Positions 53,513 through 64,000 of a stretch of 64,000 nt of DNA are shown in pieces. The stretch comes from Bacteroidota bacterium (lineage in GTDB: Bacteria; Bacteroidota; Bacteroidia; Bacteroidales; VadinHA17). How positions within the stretch are numbered: position 1 is the stretch's first letter; every line of letters begins with the position of its first letter. The stretch is taken from NCBI GenBank assembly GCA_029564935.1, contig JAKQPD010000318.1, positions 1-64,000 on the forward strand, read 5' to 3'. The notes under the pieces were generated by a model. It did no database searches. It was not told where the DNA came from and saw only the letters and a list, made by a program, of their open reading frames with translations. The translations under genes and the position numbers were made by a program.

Positions 53513-53546
53513 ATTATATTGATCAATAAAATATTAGTACAAAATA

Positions 53547-55352
53547 TTACATCCTTTCAGGCATTTCTATGCCCAGCAGATCCATACCCTGTTTAAGTAT
53601 CCGTCCAGTTACCTCAGAAATTACCAGTCTCAGATCGCGTACCGACGGATCAGGTTCACCAAGTATAGAAAAATCGTGATAGAACTGGTTATACTCTCTG
53701 GCAAGCTCATAGCAATAATTGGCTATTATGGCCGGACTGTAACCATCGGCTGCTTCAATGACGGTTGCAGTAAATCTTCTCAGGAGTCTTATCAGCTGTA
53801 TCTCCTTTGGCCCTGCTTTAACATCAGGATTGAATGAGGCACTGACTGATACCTTCATCTGTCCGGCCTTCCTGAATACTGATCTTATCCTGGTATAAGT
53901 ATACTGGATAAACGGGCCCGTATTTCCATTGAAATCTATTGATTCAGCAGGATTAAAGGTCATATTTTTCCTGGGATCGACCTTCAGGATAAAGTATTTT
54001 AGCGCTCCCATTCCTATCATACGGAAAATCTCCCGGCTTTCCTCATCTGAATAATCCGAAAGTTTGCCAAGCTCAAGGGATACCTCTTTCGCAGTTTCTA
54101 TCATTTCAGTTATCAGGTCGTCGGCGTCAACAACTATTCCTTCGCGGGATTTCATTTTTCCTTCAGGAAGCTCTACCATTCCGTATGAAAAATGGAAGAG
54201 ACCATCCGACCAGGGATATCCCATTTTTTTGAGAACGGCTTTTAGCACCTGGAAATGATAATTTTGTTCATTGCCAACAACATAAATACACCTGTTGAAT
54301 TTATGCTCTTCGTACCTGAGGGCTGCTGTGCCAATGTCCTGGGTCATATACACAGCAGTACCATCGGAACGAAGAAGAAGCTTCTGGTCAAGACCTTCAG
54401 CTGTCAGGTCAACCCAGATTGAATTATCGCCATTCTTGTTCAGAAGTCCTTTCTCCAGTGCGTCATATACAAGATCACGACCAAGCTTATATGTATCGGA
54501 TTCATAATAGATTTTATCGAAATCCACTCCCAGCCTTTTATATGTCTCATCGAAGCCGGCATAGACCCAGGAATTCATCCTTTTCCATAAATCAATTGTA
54601 TCAGGATCACCGGCTTCCCATTTCAGGAGCATCTCCCTCGCTTCCTTCATCAGGGGTGCATTGTTTTTTGCTTCAGCCGGGTCCATCCCTCCTGATATCA
54701 GGTCATCTGCCTGCTTCCTGTATTCTTTCTCAAACAGAACATAATATGTACCGACAAGATGATCACCTTTCATACCGGAAGATTCAGGTGTTTCACCCAT
54801 CCCGAACTTCTGCCATGCAAGCATCGACTTGCAAATGTGAATACCCCGGTCATTGACAATATTTGTCCTGATAACTTTGTGACCACAAGCTGAAAGTATC
54901 CTGTACAGGGAGAATCCAAGCAGATTATTACGTACATGCCCCAGATGAAGCGGTTTATTCGTATTGGGAGAAGAATATTCAACAAGTATGGTTTCAGATT
55001 TTCCAGAATGGCATTTTTTCATAAGGTTTTTATCAGAGACCATGTCAGCAAGATAGTCAACCCACCACTTGTCTGATATTTCAAGGTTGAGGAATCCTTT
55101 AATAACATTAAATCCTGATATGGATGGGAAAGATCCCATCAAATATTTTCCGATCGTTTCGGCAGTTTTTTCAGGTGTGTTTTTTGAGAACCGTAACAAC
55201 GGAAAAACAACAATTGTAAAATCACCTTTAAAATCTTTCCGGGTTTCCTGTATCTGTATGAGCTCATCAGTGACTTCTCCATTATAAAGCTTCCTGACAG
55301 CCTCTTTAATCCCGGTCCTTAAAACGCTCTCCATCTGAGTTCCTGGTTTCAT
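53547..55352 (-). CDS. argS: Arginyl-tRNA synthetase
   Basis: 601 residues, class Ia. The HIGH motif is in SSPNTNKPLHLGHVRNN and the KMSKS equivalent reads GKMKSREGIVV. The N-terminal Add1 domain (1-110) and the C-terminal DALR anticodon domain (about 470-601) are present. First gene of the minus-strand run argS-ffh-folD. Confidence 0.97.
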   Translation of the reverse strand: MKPGTQMESVLRTGIKEAVRKLYNGEVTDELIQIQETRKDFKGDFTIVVFPLLRFSKNTPEKTAETIGKYLMGSFPSISGFNVIKGFLNLEISDKWWVDYLADMVSDKNLMKKCHSGKSETILVEYSSPNTNKPLHLGHVRNNLLGFSLYRILSACGHKVIRTNIVNDRGIHICKSMLAWQKFGMGETPESSGMKGDHLVGTYYVLFEKEYRKQADDLISGGMDPAEAKNNAPLMKEAREMLLKWEAGDPDTIDLWKRMNSWVYAGFDETYKRLGVDFDKIYYESDTYKLGRDLVYDALEKGLLNKNGDNSIWVDLTAEGLDQKLLLRSDGTAVYMTQDIGTAALRYEEHKFNRCIYVVGNEQNYHFQVLKAVLKKMGYPWSDGLFHFSYGMVELPEGKMKSREGIVVDADDLITEMIETAKEVSLELGKLSDYSDEESREIFRMIGMGALKYFILKVDPRKNMTFNPAESIDFNGNTGPFIQYTYTRIRSVFRKAGQMKVSVSASFNPDVKAGPKEIQLIRLLRRFTATVIEAADGYSPAIIANYCYELAREYNQFYHDFSILGEPDPSVRDLRLVISEVTGRILKQGMDLLGIEMPERM

Positions 55353-55576
55353 TTTTCAGGTGGCAAAGATAGTACTTTAAAGGATTATGATGCCAGAAAT
55401 CCGTATCAAAAACGGTATCATTATCACACGAGGTTCCGTTAAAAGTTAATTTTATTTGATAACTATTTCCTTTTTTTTGATAAAGATTCTTTTTTCAATA
55501 GGAATATAATGTAAAAGTTATACTATTTTTGATACAAGGATTTATAAGAACCAAATTTTATACATTTCTGCGTCAG

Positions 55577-56032
55577 GTGGAATTGAAGAACATTTATATC
55601 GAAGCTACTGCCAAAACACCTCATGTTGACTTTAACCCTCTGACCGGTGAACTAATTTTCTCAGGAAAATCGATACCCGAAAATCCTGCCAAAATTTATG
55701 AAAGTCTGCTTGATTGGGCACAGCAATATGCTAAAAGTCCGCGAAAAACAACTAATCTGCGGCTCAATATTGAGTATTTCAATACAGCGTCTGTAATATG
55801 GATAGCTAAGATTGTCAAAGCGCTTTGCGCTATGAGTGAAACAGAAAACACTCTTCTGATTCATCTTTACTTTGACATTGAGGAGTTCGACAGTATGGAA
55901 GCCGATGATGTAAAGGAAGCATTAAGTCCTGTTATTGATATGGTTGGAACCCCCTCAATCAGTCTTGGAATAAAGATCTACGGAACCGACGAGAAGGGAG
56001 AGATCATCAAGGAATCCATGGTACTAATCTGA
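55577..56032 (+). CDS. SiaC-family regulatory phosphoprotein (DUF1987)
   Basis: 151 residues from GTG 55577 (a TTG at 55583 is equally possible; the open frame runs up to 55529). The whole protein is a DUF1987 domain: IYIEATAKTPHVDFNPLTGELIFSGKSIPENPAKIYESLLDW, then LRLNIEYFNTASVIWIAKIVKAL. The Thr in YFNTAS matches the site phosphorylated in Pseudomonas SiaC, where phospho-state controls a diguanylate cyclase. No siaA phosphatase, siaB kinase or GGDEF gene is adjacent, so this copy stands alone. The output may be different here. Confidence 0.87.
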   Translation: MELKNIYIEATAKTPHVDFNPLTGELIFSGKSIPENPAKIYESLLDWAQQYAKSPRKTTNLRLNIEYFNTASVIWIAKIVKALCAMSETENTLLIHLYFDIEEFDSMEADDVKEALSPVIDMVGTPSISLGIKIYGTDEKGEIIKESMVLI

Positions 56033-56112
56033 CGGAGATCAGCAATTAAGCTTAAGAATCTTTTATTCCGATTTTTTGGCATAACTTTATTACGCCAAAA
56101 TAAGTTATTATT

Positions 56113-57621
56113 ATGCGTACAGCTTTATCAATTCTGCTAATAATTTTCAGTATCATGGACATATATTCTCAGAACAGATTAACTGACAGGCAGCCTGTTG
56201 CAGCCGGACGATTCTATTCTGCAGGCAGGGAAAGCCTTACAAATGATATAAAAGGTCTCTTTGCGGGATGTAAAAAAACTCTTGATGATCTTAAGGTAAG
56301 AGCCATGATTTGTCCGCATGCCGGATATGTTTTTTCAGGAAAGGTTGCCGCATCAGCTTTTTCAACTACAAAGGAGAATACGGATTTCAAAAATATTTTT
56401 TTAATAGGATCCAGCCATGTTATGGCATTTAATGGAGCTTCAGTCTATTATACCGGCGATTTTATTACACCCCTTGGCCGGGCTGTTGTAAACCGGGAGA
56501 TAGCTGTTAAGCTCAGAAAAGAGAACAAAGTCTTTAATTTCCCTGTTAATGCCCATTACCAGGAGCACAGCCTTGAAGTACAAATTCCGTTAATCCAGTA
56601 TTACTTTAAAACACAGCCTGAAATTGTTCCCATAATTATCGGGACAGACAATACTACTACCCTTAAAAGTATCGCCGAAGCACTCAGACCATGGTTTACT
56701 CCTGATAATTTATTCATTATCAGCAGCGATTTCTCACATTACCCGTCGTATAATGATGCAAGGACAATCGACAATCTGACTGCCGAAGGACTTATTTCAG
56801 GTGATCCTCAGGTATTTCTGGCAGCTCTTAAAAAGAATTCATCAAAGAATATTCCCGGACTGGCCACAAGTATGTGCGGATATTCATCTGGTCTGGTACT
56901 GCTGTATCTATTAAACGGAAATAAAGATCTGACTTTTAAGAGAATAGATTACTGTAATTCAGGAGACTCCCCATATGGAGACAAGGATGGGGTTGTCGGA
57001 TATCATGCAATAGTTGTAGTTGAAAGGAATTCTGTCAAAGGCACCTCATCAGGATCAGAGGGTAGCTTTACTTTCTCAGCGGACGAGACTGAAAAGCTTT
57101 TCGAAATAGCAAGGAATAGCATTAAGTCCATGCTCGGGGGGCAAAAGAGGCTCATTATTGATGCAAGGACGATTCCCGAAGCATTGAAACAGCCTCTCGG
57201 AGCTTTTGTCACCCTGAAGACCGATGGTAATTTAAGGGGCTGTATAGGCCGTTTCATTTCATCAGATCCGCTTTATGAAGTTGTAAATGCCTCAGCTGTA
57301 TCTTCAGCTTTTGAAGATCCCCGGTTCACACCACTCACAGCTCAGGAATACGAAAAGGTGGATATTGAAATTACCGTACTTGGTCCGATGAAGAAGATTA
57401 AAAGCATTAATGAAATTATCCTGGGAAAACATGGGATTTATATAAAGAAAGATTTCAGATCAGGGACGATGCTGCCACAGGTTGCGACTGAATACGGATG
57501 GACTGTAGAAGAGTTCCTTGGTCACACTTCCAGAGATAAGGCCGGGCTGGGATGGGACGGCTGGAAAGATGCCGAGATATACATTTATGATGGTCTGGTT
57601 CTGGAAGAACCCAGGAAATGA
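56113..57621 (+). CDS. Memo (AmmeMemoRadiSam B) fused to AMMECR1 (AmmeMemoRadiSam A), exported
   Basis: 502 residues. An N-terminal signal peptide (ALSILLIIFSIMDIYSQ) is followed by a Memo domain (about 25-305) with probable metal ligands H69 (CPHAGYVFSG), H102 (GSSHVMAF), H209 (DFSHYP) and C255 (SMCGYSSG), and by an AMMECR1 domain (about 315-500) with the hallmark LRGCIGRF. Memo-family proteins bind iron or copper and are linked to oxidation chemistry; AMMECR1 function is unknown. In other organisms the two are separate or fused and are linked to a radical SAM protein, which follows two genes later. The signal peptide suggests periplasmic action. Confidence 0.92.
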   Translation: MRTALSILLIIFSIMDIYSQNRLTDRQPVAAGRFYSAGRESLTNDIKGLFAGCKKTLDDLKVRAMICPHAGYVFSGKVAASAFSTTKENTDFKNIFLIGSSHVMAFNGASVYYTGDFITPLGRAVVNREIAVKLRKENKVFNFPVNAHYQEHSLEVQIPLIQYYFKTQPEIVPIIIGTDNTTTLKSIAEALRPWFTPDNLFIISSDFSHYPSYNDARTIDNLTAEGLISGDPQVFLAALKKNSSKNIPGLATSMCGYSSGLVLLYLLNGNKDLTFKRIDYCNSGDSPYGDKDGVVGYHAIVVVERNSVKGTSSGSEGSFTFSADETEKLFEIARNSIKSMLGGQKRLIIDARTIPEALKQPLGAFVTLKTDGNLRGCIGRFISSDPLYEVVNASAVSSAFEDPRFTPLTAQEYEKVDIEITVLGPMKKIKSINEIILGKHGIYIKKDFRSGTMLPQVATEYGWTVEEFLGHTSRDKAGLGWDGWKDAEIYIYDGLVLEEPRK

Positions 57622-57625
57622 GCAT

Positions 57626-59731
57626 ATGCCTTATAACCTGAACACCATTAACCGTGAGGACATCAGTACAAACCTGTTCATTACAGGATTTGTAAGCACT
57701 TCCGTCCAACTCCTTCTGATGAGGGAGATAATGAATATATCAGGAGGTTATGAACTCATAACCGGTGTATTTTTCGGATCCTGGCTTATTAGTTCTGCTG
57801 CAGGATCAGCCGTGGCCGGAAAATGTAACATTAATGATATCAGGAAAATCAACCTGGCCTTTTCATTAAGCCAGATAATATCTGTTCTGCTCCTGTTCGT
57901 GTTATCACGTCTTTTCCTTGAATCGGGTGAATCACCCGGGTTCATTAAAGGAATGATTATAACATTCATAATGCTCCTGCCTTTCTGCTTTTTCTCGGGA
58001 TTTACATTTATCAAACTCACTTCTGCAGCCAGAACCCTCCATGATTATGTTCCCGGAAAATCTTTTTCAATTGAAACAACAGGAGGTATCGTCGCAGGCG
58101 TTCTGCTCACTGTATTAACCTCGGGCCTGCTGAATACCGGACAGATACTTCTGGTAATTATAATACTGAGCCTGTCATATACACTTCTTACATTTTATAT
58201 TTCGGACCGGCACGGAAAATTAGCAGCCAGGGTGATATTTACCGTAATTACAGTAATTGTCATCATATCAAAGCCCGATGTCTTCATGCGGCAGATGCTG
58301 ATGCCGGGCATTGAAGTAACGGGGACAAAAGATACTCCCTATGGAAATATAACAAAAGGGTCATATGGTGAGGAGAAGAGCATTTATTACAATCAAAGGA
58401 TTCTTTCCTGGCAGGATGATGCAATTGAAAGAGAAGAAAACATTCACTATGCAATGCTTCAGGCAGAGAATCCGGAAAAAGTGATTCTGATCTCGGGATC
58501 TCTGATCTCATGCCTGCCGGAACTTATGAAGTACAATCTAAAAAAGGTGATCTATGTTGAAAGAGATCCCGGTCTTACACAGGACATTAAGTCTAAAGAT
58601 ATTTCAGCCTCTTTCAGCGTAATTATTGAAACTGAAGATGCATACCGTTTTATTAAAAGGCAGGGAGAAATTGTGGATGCAGTGATACTGCTTCTTCCTC
58701 CTCCCTCAACTCTTGCACTGAACAGGTACTATACAAAAGAGTTCTTTCAGGATATTAAAAGCAGGCTTTCGCCCGGAGGTGTATTCATGTGTTCTCCCGG
58801 CCCGGGCGATTACTATATGAGTCCGGAGTCCGTCAATCTGTATTCTTCTGTGTTTAACAGTATAGCTGATGTTTTCCGGAACATTATTCCTGTGGCCGGA
58901 AATAAGCTTTATTTCATCGCATCTGATTCGGTACTGACAGTAAATTTCTGCGATGCGGCTGATAGAAAGGGAATAAACAATGTATATGTCAGCTCCGATT
59001 ATATGGCTGATGATCTTATCAAAAGAAGATCTGATGAGATACTCGCGGTAATTGACAGCCGGGTAAAACAAAATACTATTGCCTTTCCCATTTCATGCTT
59101 TTATTATCAATCATATCATCTATCCAGAGACAGTTCGGCGAAAAATACTGCAATCAGTATTTTGATACTGGTATTCGTGTTTTCATTTCTTGCGGTTAAA
59201 AGGCAGAACTTCCTGATGTATTTTGCTGCATCATCACTTGCAGGATTTGAGATCGTAATGCTTCTTATTATTCAGCTTACGGTTGGTCACATGTATCAGC
59301 TTTCAGGCATAATTATCGCATCACTGATGACAGGTCTGGCAGCCGGTTCAGGAAGCAGAATCAAGAAAACCGCGGATATCCCCGTGAAGGCAATTGCTGC
59401 CTCTCTTTTATTGTTTTATGCTCTTTTCGCTTTCATTCTCGACCTGATCTTTTCTGTTTCAGCAATAGTACCTGCAACAACAATCATTGTTGGATCCATT
59501 TTCATACCTTCTTTTATTACAGGATATCTTTTCAGGAGACTCACCGGCAAAGATAATAACGGATCTCTGGCGGCTTCTGTATATAGCTCTGACCTTGCAG
59601 GTTCAGCTCTCGGATTCATTCTGATCTCAGCGGTCATGATCCCTGTCTTCGGAATCAAATTATCAATATTTCTGCTTTCAGGCCTGATTTTTGCCGGAAT
59701 TCTTTTTGGTACAAACAGGAACAAGTATTAG
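57626..59731 (+). CDS. Polytopic membrane protein with a degenerate spermidine-synthase-like domain
   Basis: 701 residues from ATG 57626, four bases after the Memo gene stop; the frame is open to 57518 but that part overlaps the AMMECR1 codons. About seven membrane helices lie at 20-225, a soluble domain at about 240-500, and seven more helices follow. The soluble part has the aminopropyltransferase layout (TPYGNITKG..., NIHYAMLQ, VIYVERDPGL, YYTKEFFQDIKSRLSPGGVFMCSP), but the SAM-binding GGGDG loop reads SGSLIS and the DE/YHE residues are absent, so enzymatic activity is doubtful. It is inside the AmmeMemoRadiSam operon and may be its membrane partner (inference). Confidence 0.82.
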   Translation: MPYNLNTINREDISTNLFITGFVSTSVQLLLMREIMNISGGYELITGVFFGSWLISSAAGSAVAGKCNINDIRKINLAFSLSQIISVLLLFVLSRLFLESGESPGFIKGMIITFIMLLPFCFFSGFTFIKLTSAARTLHDYVPGKSFSIETTGGIVAGVLLTVLTSGLLNTGQILLVIIILSLSYTLLTFYISDRHGKLAARVIFTVITVIVIISKPDVFMRQMLMPGIEVTGTKDTPYGNITKGSYGEEKSIYYNQRILSWQDDAIEREENIHYAMLQAENPEKVILISGSLISCLPELMKYNLKKVIYVERDPGLTQDIKSKDISASFSVIIETEDAYRFIKRQGEIVDAVILLLPPPSTLALNRYYTKEFFQDIKSRLSPGGVFMCSPGPGDYYMSPESVNLYSSVFNSIADVFRNIIPVAGNKLYFIASDSVLTVNFCDAADRKGINNVYVSSDYMADDLIKRRSDEILAVIDSRVKQNTIAFPISCFYYQSYHLSRDSSAKNTAISILILVFVFSFLAVKRQNFLMYFAASSLAGFEIVMLLIIQLTVGHMYQLSGIIIASLMTGLAAGSGSRIKKTADIPVKAIAASLLLFYALFAFILDLIFSVSAIVPATTIIVGSIFIPSFITGYLFRRLTGKDNNGSLAASVYSSDLAGSALGFILISAVMIPVFGIKLSIFLLSGLIFAGILFGTNRNKY

Positions 59732-59761
59732 CTTTATTTCATCAATTCCATCCAGGAAACT

Positions 59762-62951
<3,190 letters not shown>

Positions 62952-62995
62952 TATTATGCCCTGTCGTATATTAAAAAAACTGTTAGGTTTGCATA

Positions 62996-63571
62996 ATGGA
63001 ATTACTAGGTGAATTCAGGCAAAAGATCGGGATATACATCCTGGAAAGAAAAGGATCGCGTTCAAAAAGGAAAGTGCACTATTCGAACATTGAAAGCATC
63101 AAAAAGATCGGAATTGTCTGGGATGCATCGAATAACGATGAATTCAGCATTCTTACAAAATTCCATAATAAAATGAACGAAAAGAATGTCAAGGTAAAGA
63201 TCATCGGATATTACGCCGGAAAGGAACTGCCAAACAACCTTACTGCGATCAAATTCTTTTCATGTATCAGACAGCCGGAGCTTGACTTTTTTTATAAGCC
63301 TGTATCTTCTGTAGAAGCTGCTACATTTATCAAGACCAGATTTGATGTTCTTATTGATATCAATTTCGACAAGAAATTCCCTCTTTATTATGTATCTACT
63401 TTGTCAACAGCAAATTTCAAAGTTGGGTTATGGGACTCCAGAACATCCAATCCAATTTTCGATCTTATGATCGAGTTAAAGAAGCCTGTCAGAATAGACA
63501 ATTATCTGGACCATGTAATGCATTATCTCGAAATGATAAAATCAGAATCACCTGAAATTGTGGAAAAATAG
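62996..63571 (+). CDS. Conserved Bacteroidota protein (DUF6913-like)
   Basis: 191 residues, no signal peptide or membrane segment. A basic N-terminus (KGSRSKRKVHYSNIESIKKIGI) precedes alternating hydrophobic strands (VWDASNN, VKVKIIGYYAGKELP, FDVLIDINFDKKFPLYYVSTLSTANFKVGLWD). I recall this as the DUF6913 type found between ligA and dapA in many Bacteroidota, but no function is known. Its stop codon touches the dapA start codon, so the two are translationally coupled. Confidence 0.82.
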   Translation: MELLGEFRQKIGIYILERKGSRSKRKVHYSNIESIKKIGIVWDASNNDEFSILTKFHNKMNEKNVKVKIIGYYAGKELPNNLTAIKFFSCIRQPELDFFYKPVSSVEAATFIKTRFDVLIDINFDKKFPLYYVSTLSTANFKVGLWDSRTSNPIFDLMIELKKPVRIDNYLDHVMHYLEMIKSESPEIVEK

Positions 63572-64000
63572 ATGAACATGAAAAGATTCAGAGGAACAGG
63601 TGTTGCCATTGTAACGCCTTTCAAGAACGATACAAGTATTGATTTTGCAGCCCTGGGGCGTATAGTTAATCATGTTATCGAAGGAGGGGTGAATTATATA
63701 GTAGTGATGGGAACTACCGGGGAGGCTCCGACACTTAGAAAGGATGAAAAACAGGCTATACTCAGCTATGTTACAGAAGCTGTTAATAATCGTGTTCCTA
63801 TAGTCGCCGGTATCGGAGGTAATAACACCCAGGAAATTATAAACTGTATAAGAGAGCTTGATCTTACCGGGGTTGACGGGATATTATCTGTCGCGCCCTA
63901 TTATAATAAACCCGGTCAGAGGGGTCTGATCCAGCATTTCAAAGCGATTGCAACCTGCAGTCCGCTTCCGGTGATCATTTATAATGTACCGGGAAGGACA
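63572..64000 (+). CDS. dapA: 4-hydroxy-tetrahydrodipicolinate synthase, 5' part
   Basis: The gene runs off the window end; 143 residues are visible, with GTGVAIVTPFKNDTSID, VVMGTTGEAPTL, VAGIGGNN, VAPYYNKPGQRGLIQHF and IIYNVPGRT. These include the active-site tyrosine (YYN) and the TTGE substrate motif; the Schiff-base lysine lies beyond the edge. It condenses pyruvate with aspartate semialdehyde in lysine and diaminopimelate synthesis. ATG 63572 is used because it follows the stop codon of the preceding gene directly; ATG 63578 is possible. Confidence 0.95.
   Translation, partial: MNMKRFRGTGVAIVTPFKNDTSIDFAALGRIVNHVIEGGVNYIVVMGTTGEAPTLRKDEKQAILSYVTEAVNNRVPIVAGIGGNNTQEIINCIRELDLTGVDGILSVAPYYNKPGQRGLIQHFKAIATCSPLPVIIYNVPGRT

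Noticed and set aside
57518..57625. A 36-residue N-terminal extension of the membrane protein after the Memo fusion
   Set aside because: It overlaps the AMMECR1 codons. ATG 57626 lies four bases after the stop and gives a normal membrane-protein start.

Overview
The window is a chromosome segment of a Bacteroidota bacterium, most likely a Bacteroidales/Marinilabiliales-type anaerobe or facultative anaerobe; the family cannot be decided from these bases. The evidence is an exbB-exbD-exbD-tonB operon, two DUF4252 proteins beside an ECF sigma factor, a SiaC/DUF1987 protein, promoters of the TAnnTTTG type with little Shine-Dalgarno signal, and many small exported proteins whose signal peptides end in SQ or AQ. 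Class 1B dihydroorotate dehydrogenase (PyrD-PyrK) and a five-gene set for acyl-phosphate fermentation chemistry fit an anaerobic or fermentative life. No phage, IS transposase, CRISPR array or conjugation gene was seen.

Layout. 1-4.9 kb: the first 29 codons of a divergent XRE (probably LexA-like) regulator, paired operators, a four-helix-bundle (IVP) gene between inverted repeats, and a two-polymerase lesion-bypass cassette (dinB-dnaE2 type). 4.9-10.5 kb: a RelA-type protein whose hydrolase site is degraded, then DUF4252, ECF sigma, putative anti-sigma, DUF4252 and an outer-membrane-like protein. 10.6-16 kb: tRNA-Lys, a membrane protein, a truncated Tat-type gene running into an agarase-like lipoprotein, and an exported 21-repeat ankyrin protein. 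16-21 kb: an Lrp regulator with a double palindrome, pyrD-pyrK, an XRE regulator with repeated TTACAnnTGTAA sites over 1.4 kb, an exported protein and an SDR oxidoreductase. 21.3-26.5 kb: pta-ackA-ptb-ptb-buk on the minus strand. 26.6-34 kb: a fused FAD/Fe-S dehydrogenase, omega-amidase-like protein, an unknown anchored protein, rarA and a LolA-like protein. 34.1-34.6 kb: palindromic repeats and RNase P RNA. 34.7-42.9 kb: queA, then a small membrane protein, a PstS-like lipoprotein, a TPR protein and exbB-exbD-exbD-tonB. 42.9-55.4 kb: threonine aldolase, a sodium symporter with a small partner, truA, aroE, a phosphosulfolactate synthase homologue, TPR protein, a PD40 lipoprotein, folD, ffh and argS. 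55.5-64 kb: siaC, a complete AmmeMemoRadiSam locus (Memo-AMMECR1 fusion, membrane protein with a degenerate aminopropyltransferase domain, radical SAM protein), ligA, a DUF6913-like protein and the start of dapA.

The observations I would follow first are the AmmeMemoRadiSam locus, where the fusion protein looks exported and a pseudo-spermidine-synthase sits inside the operon; three separate sets of DNA palindromes that each match a nearby regulator gene (1-140, 16.2-16.85 kb, 19.1-20.5 kb); and short 7-8 bp tandem repeats at gene ends, related to the inverted repeats around the IVP gene.
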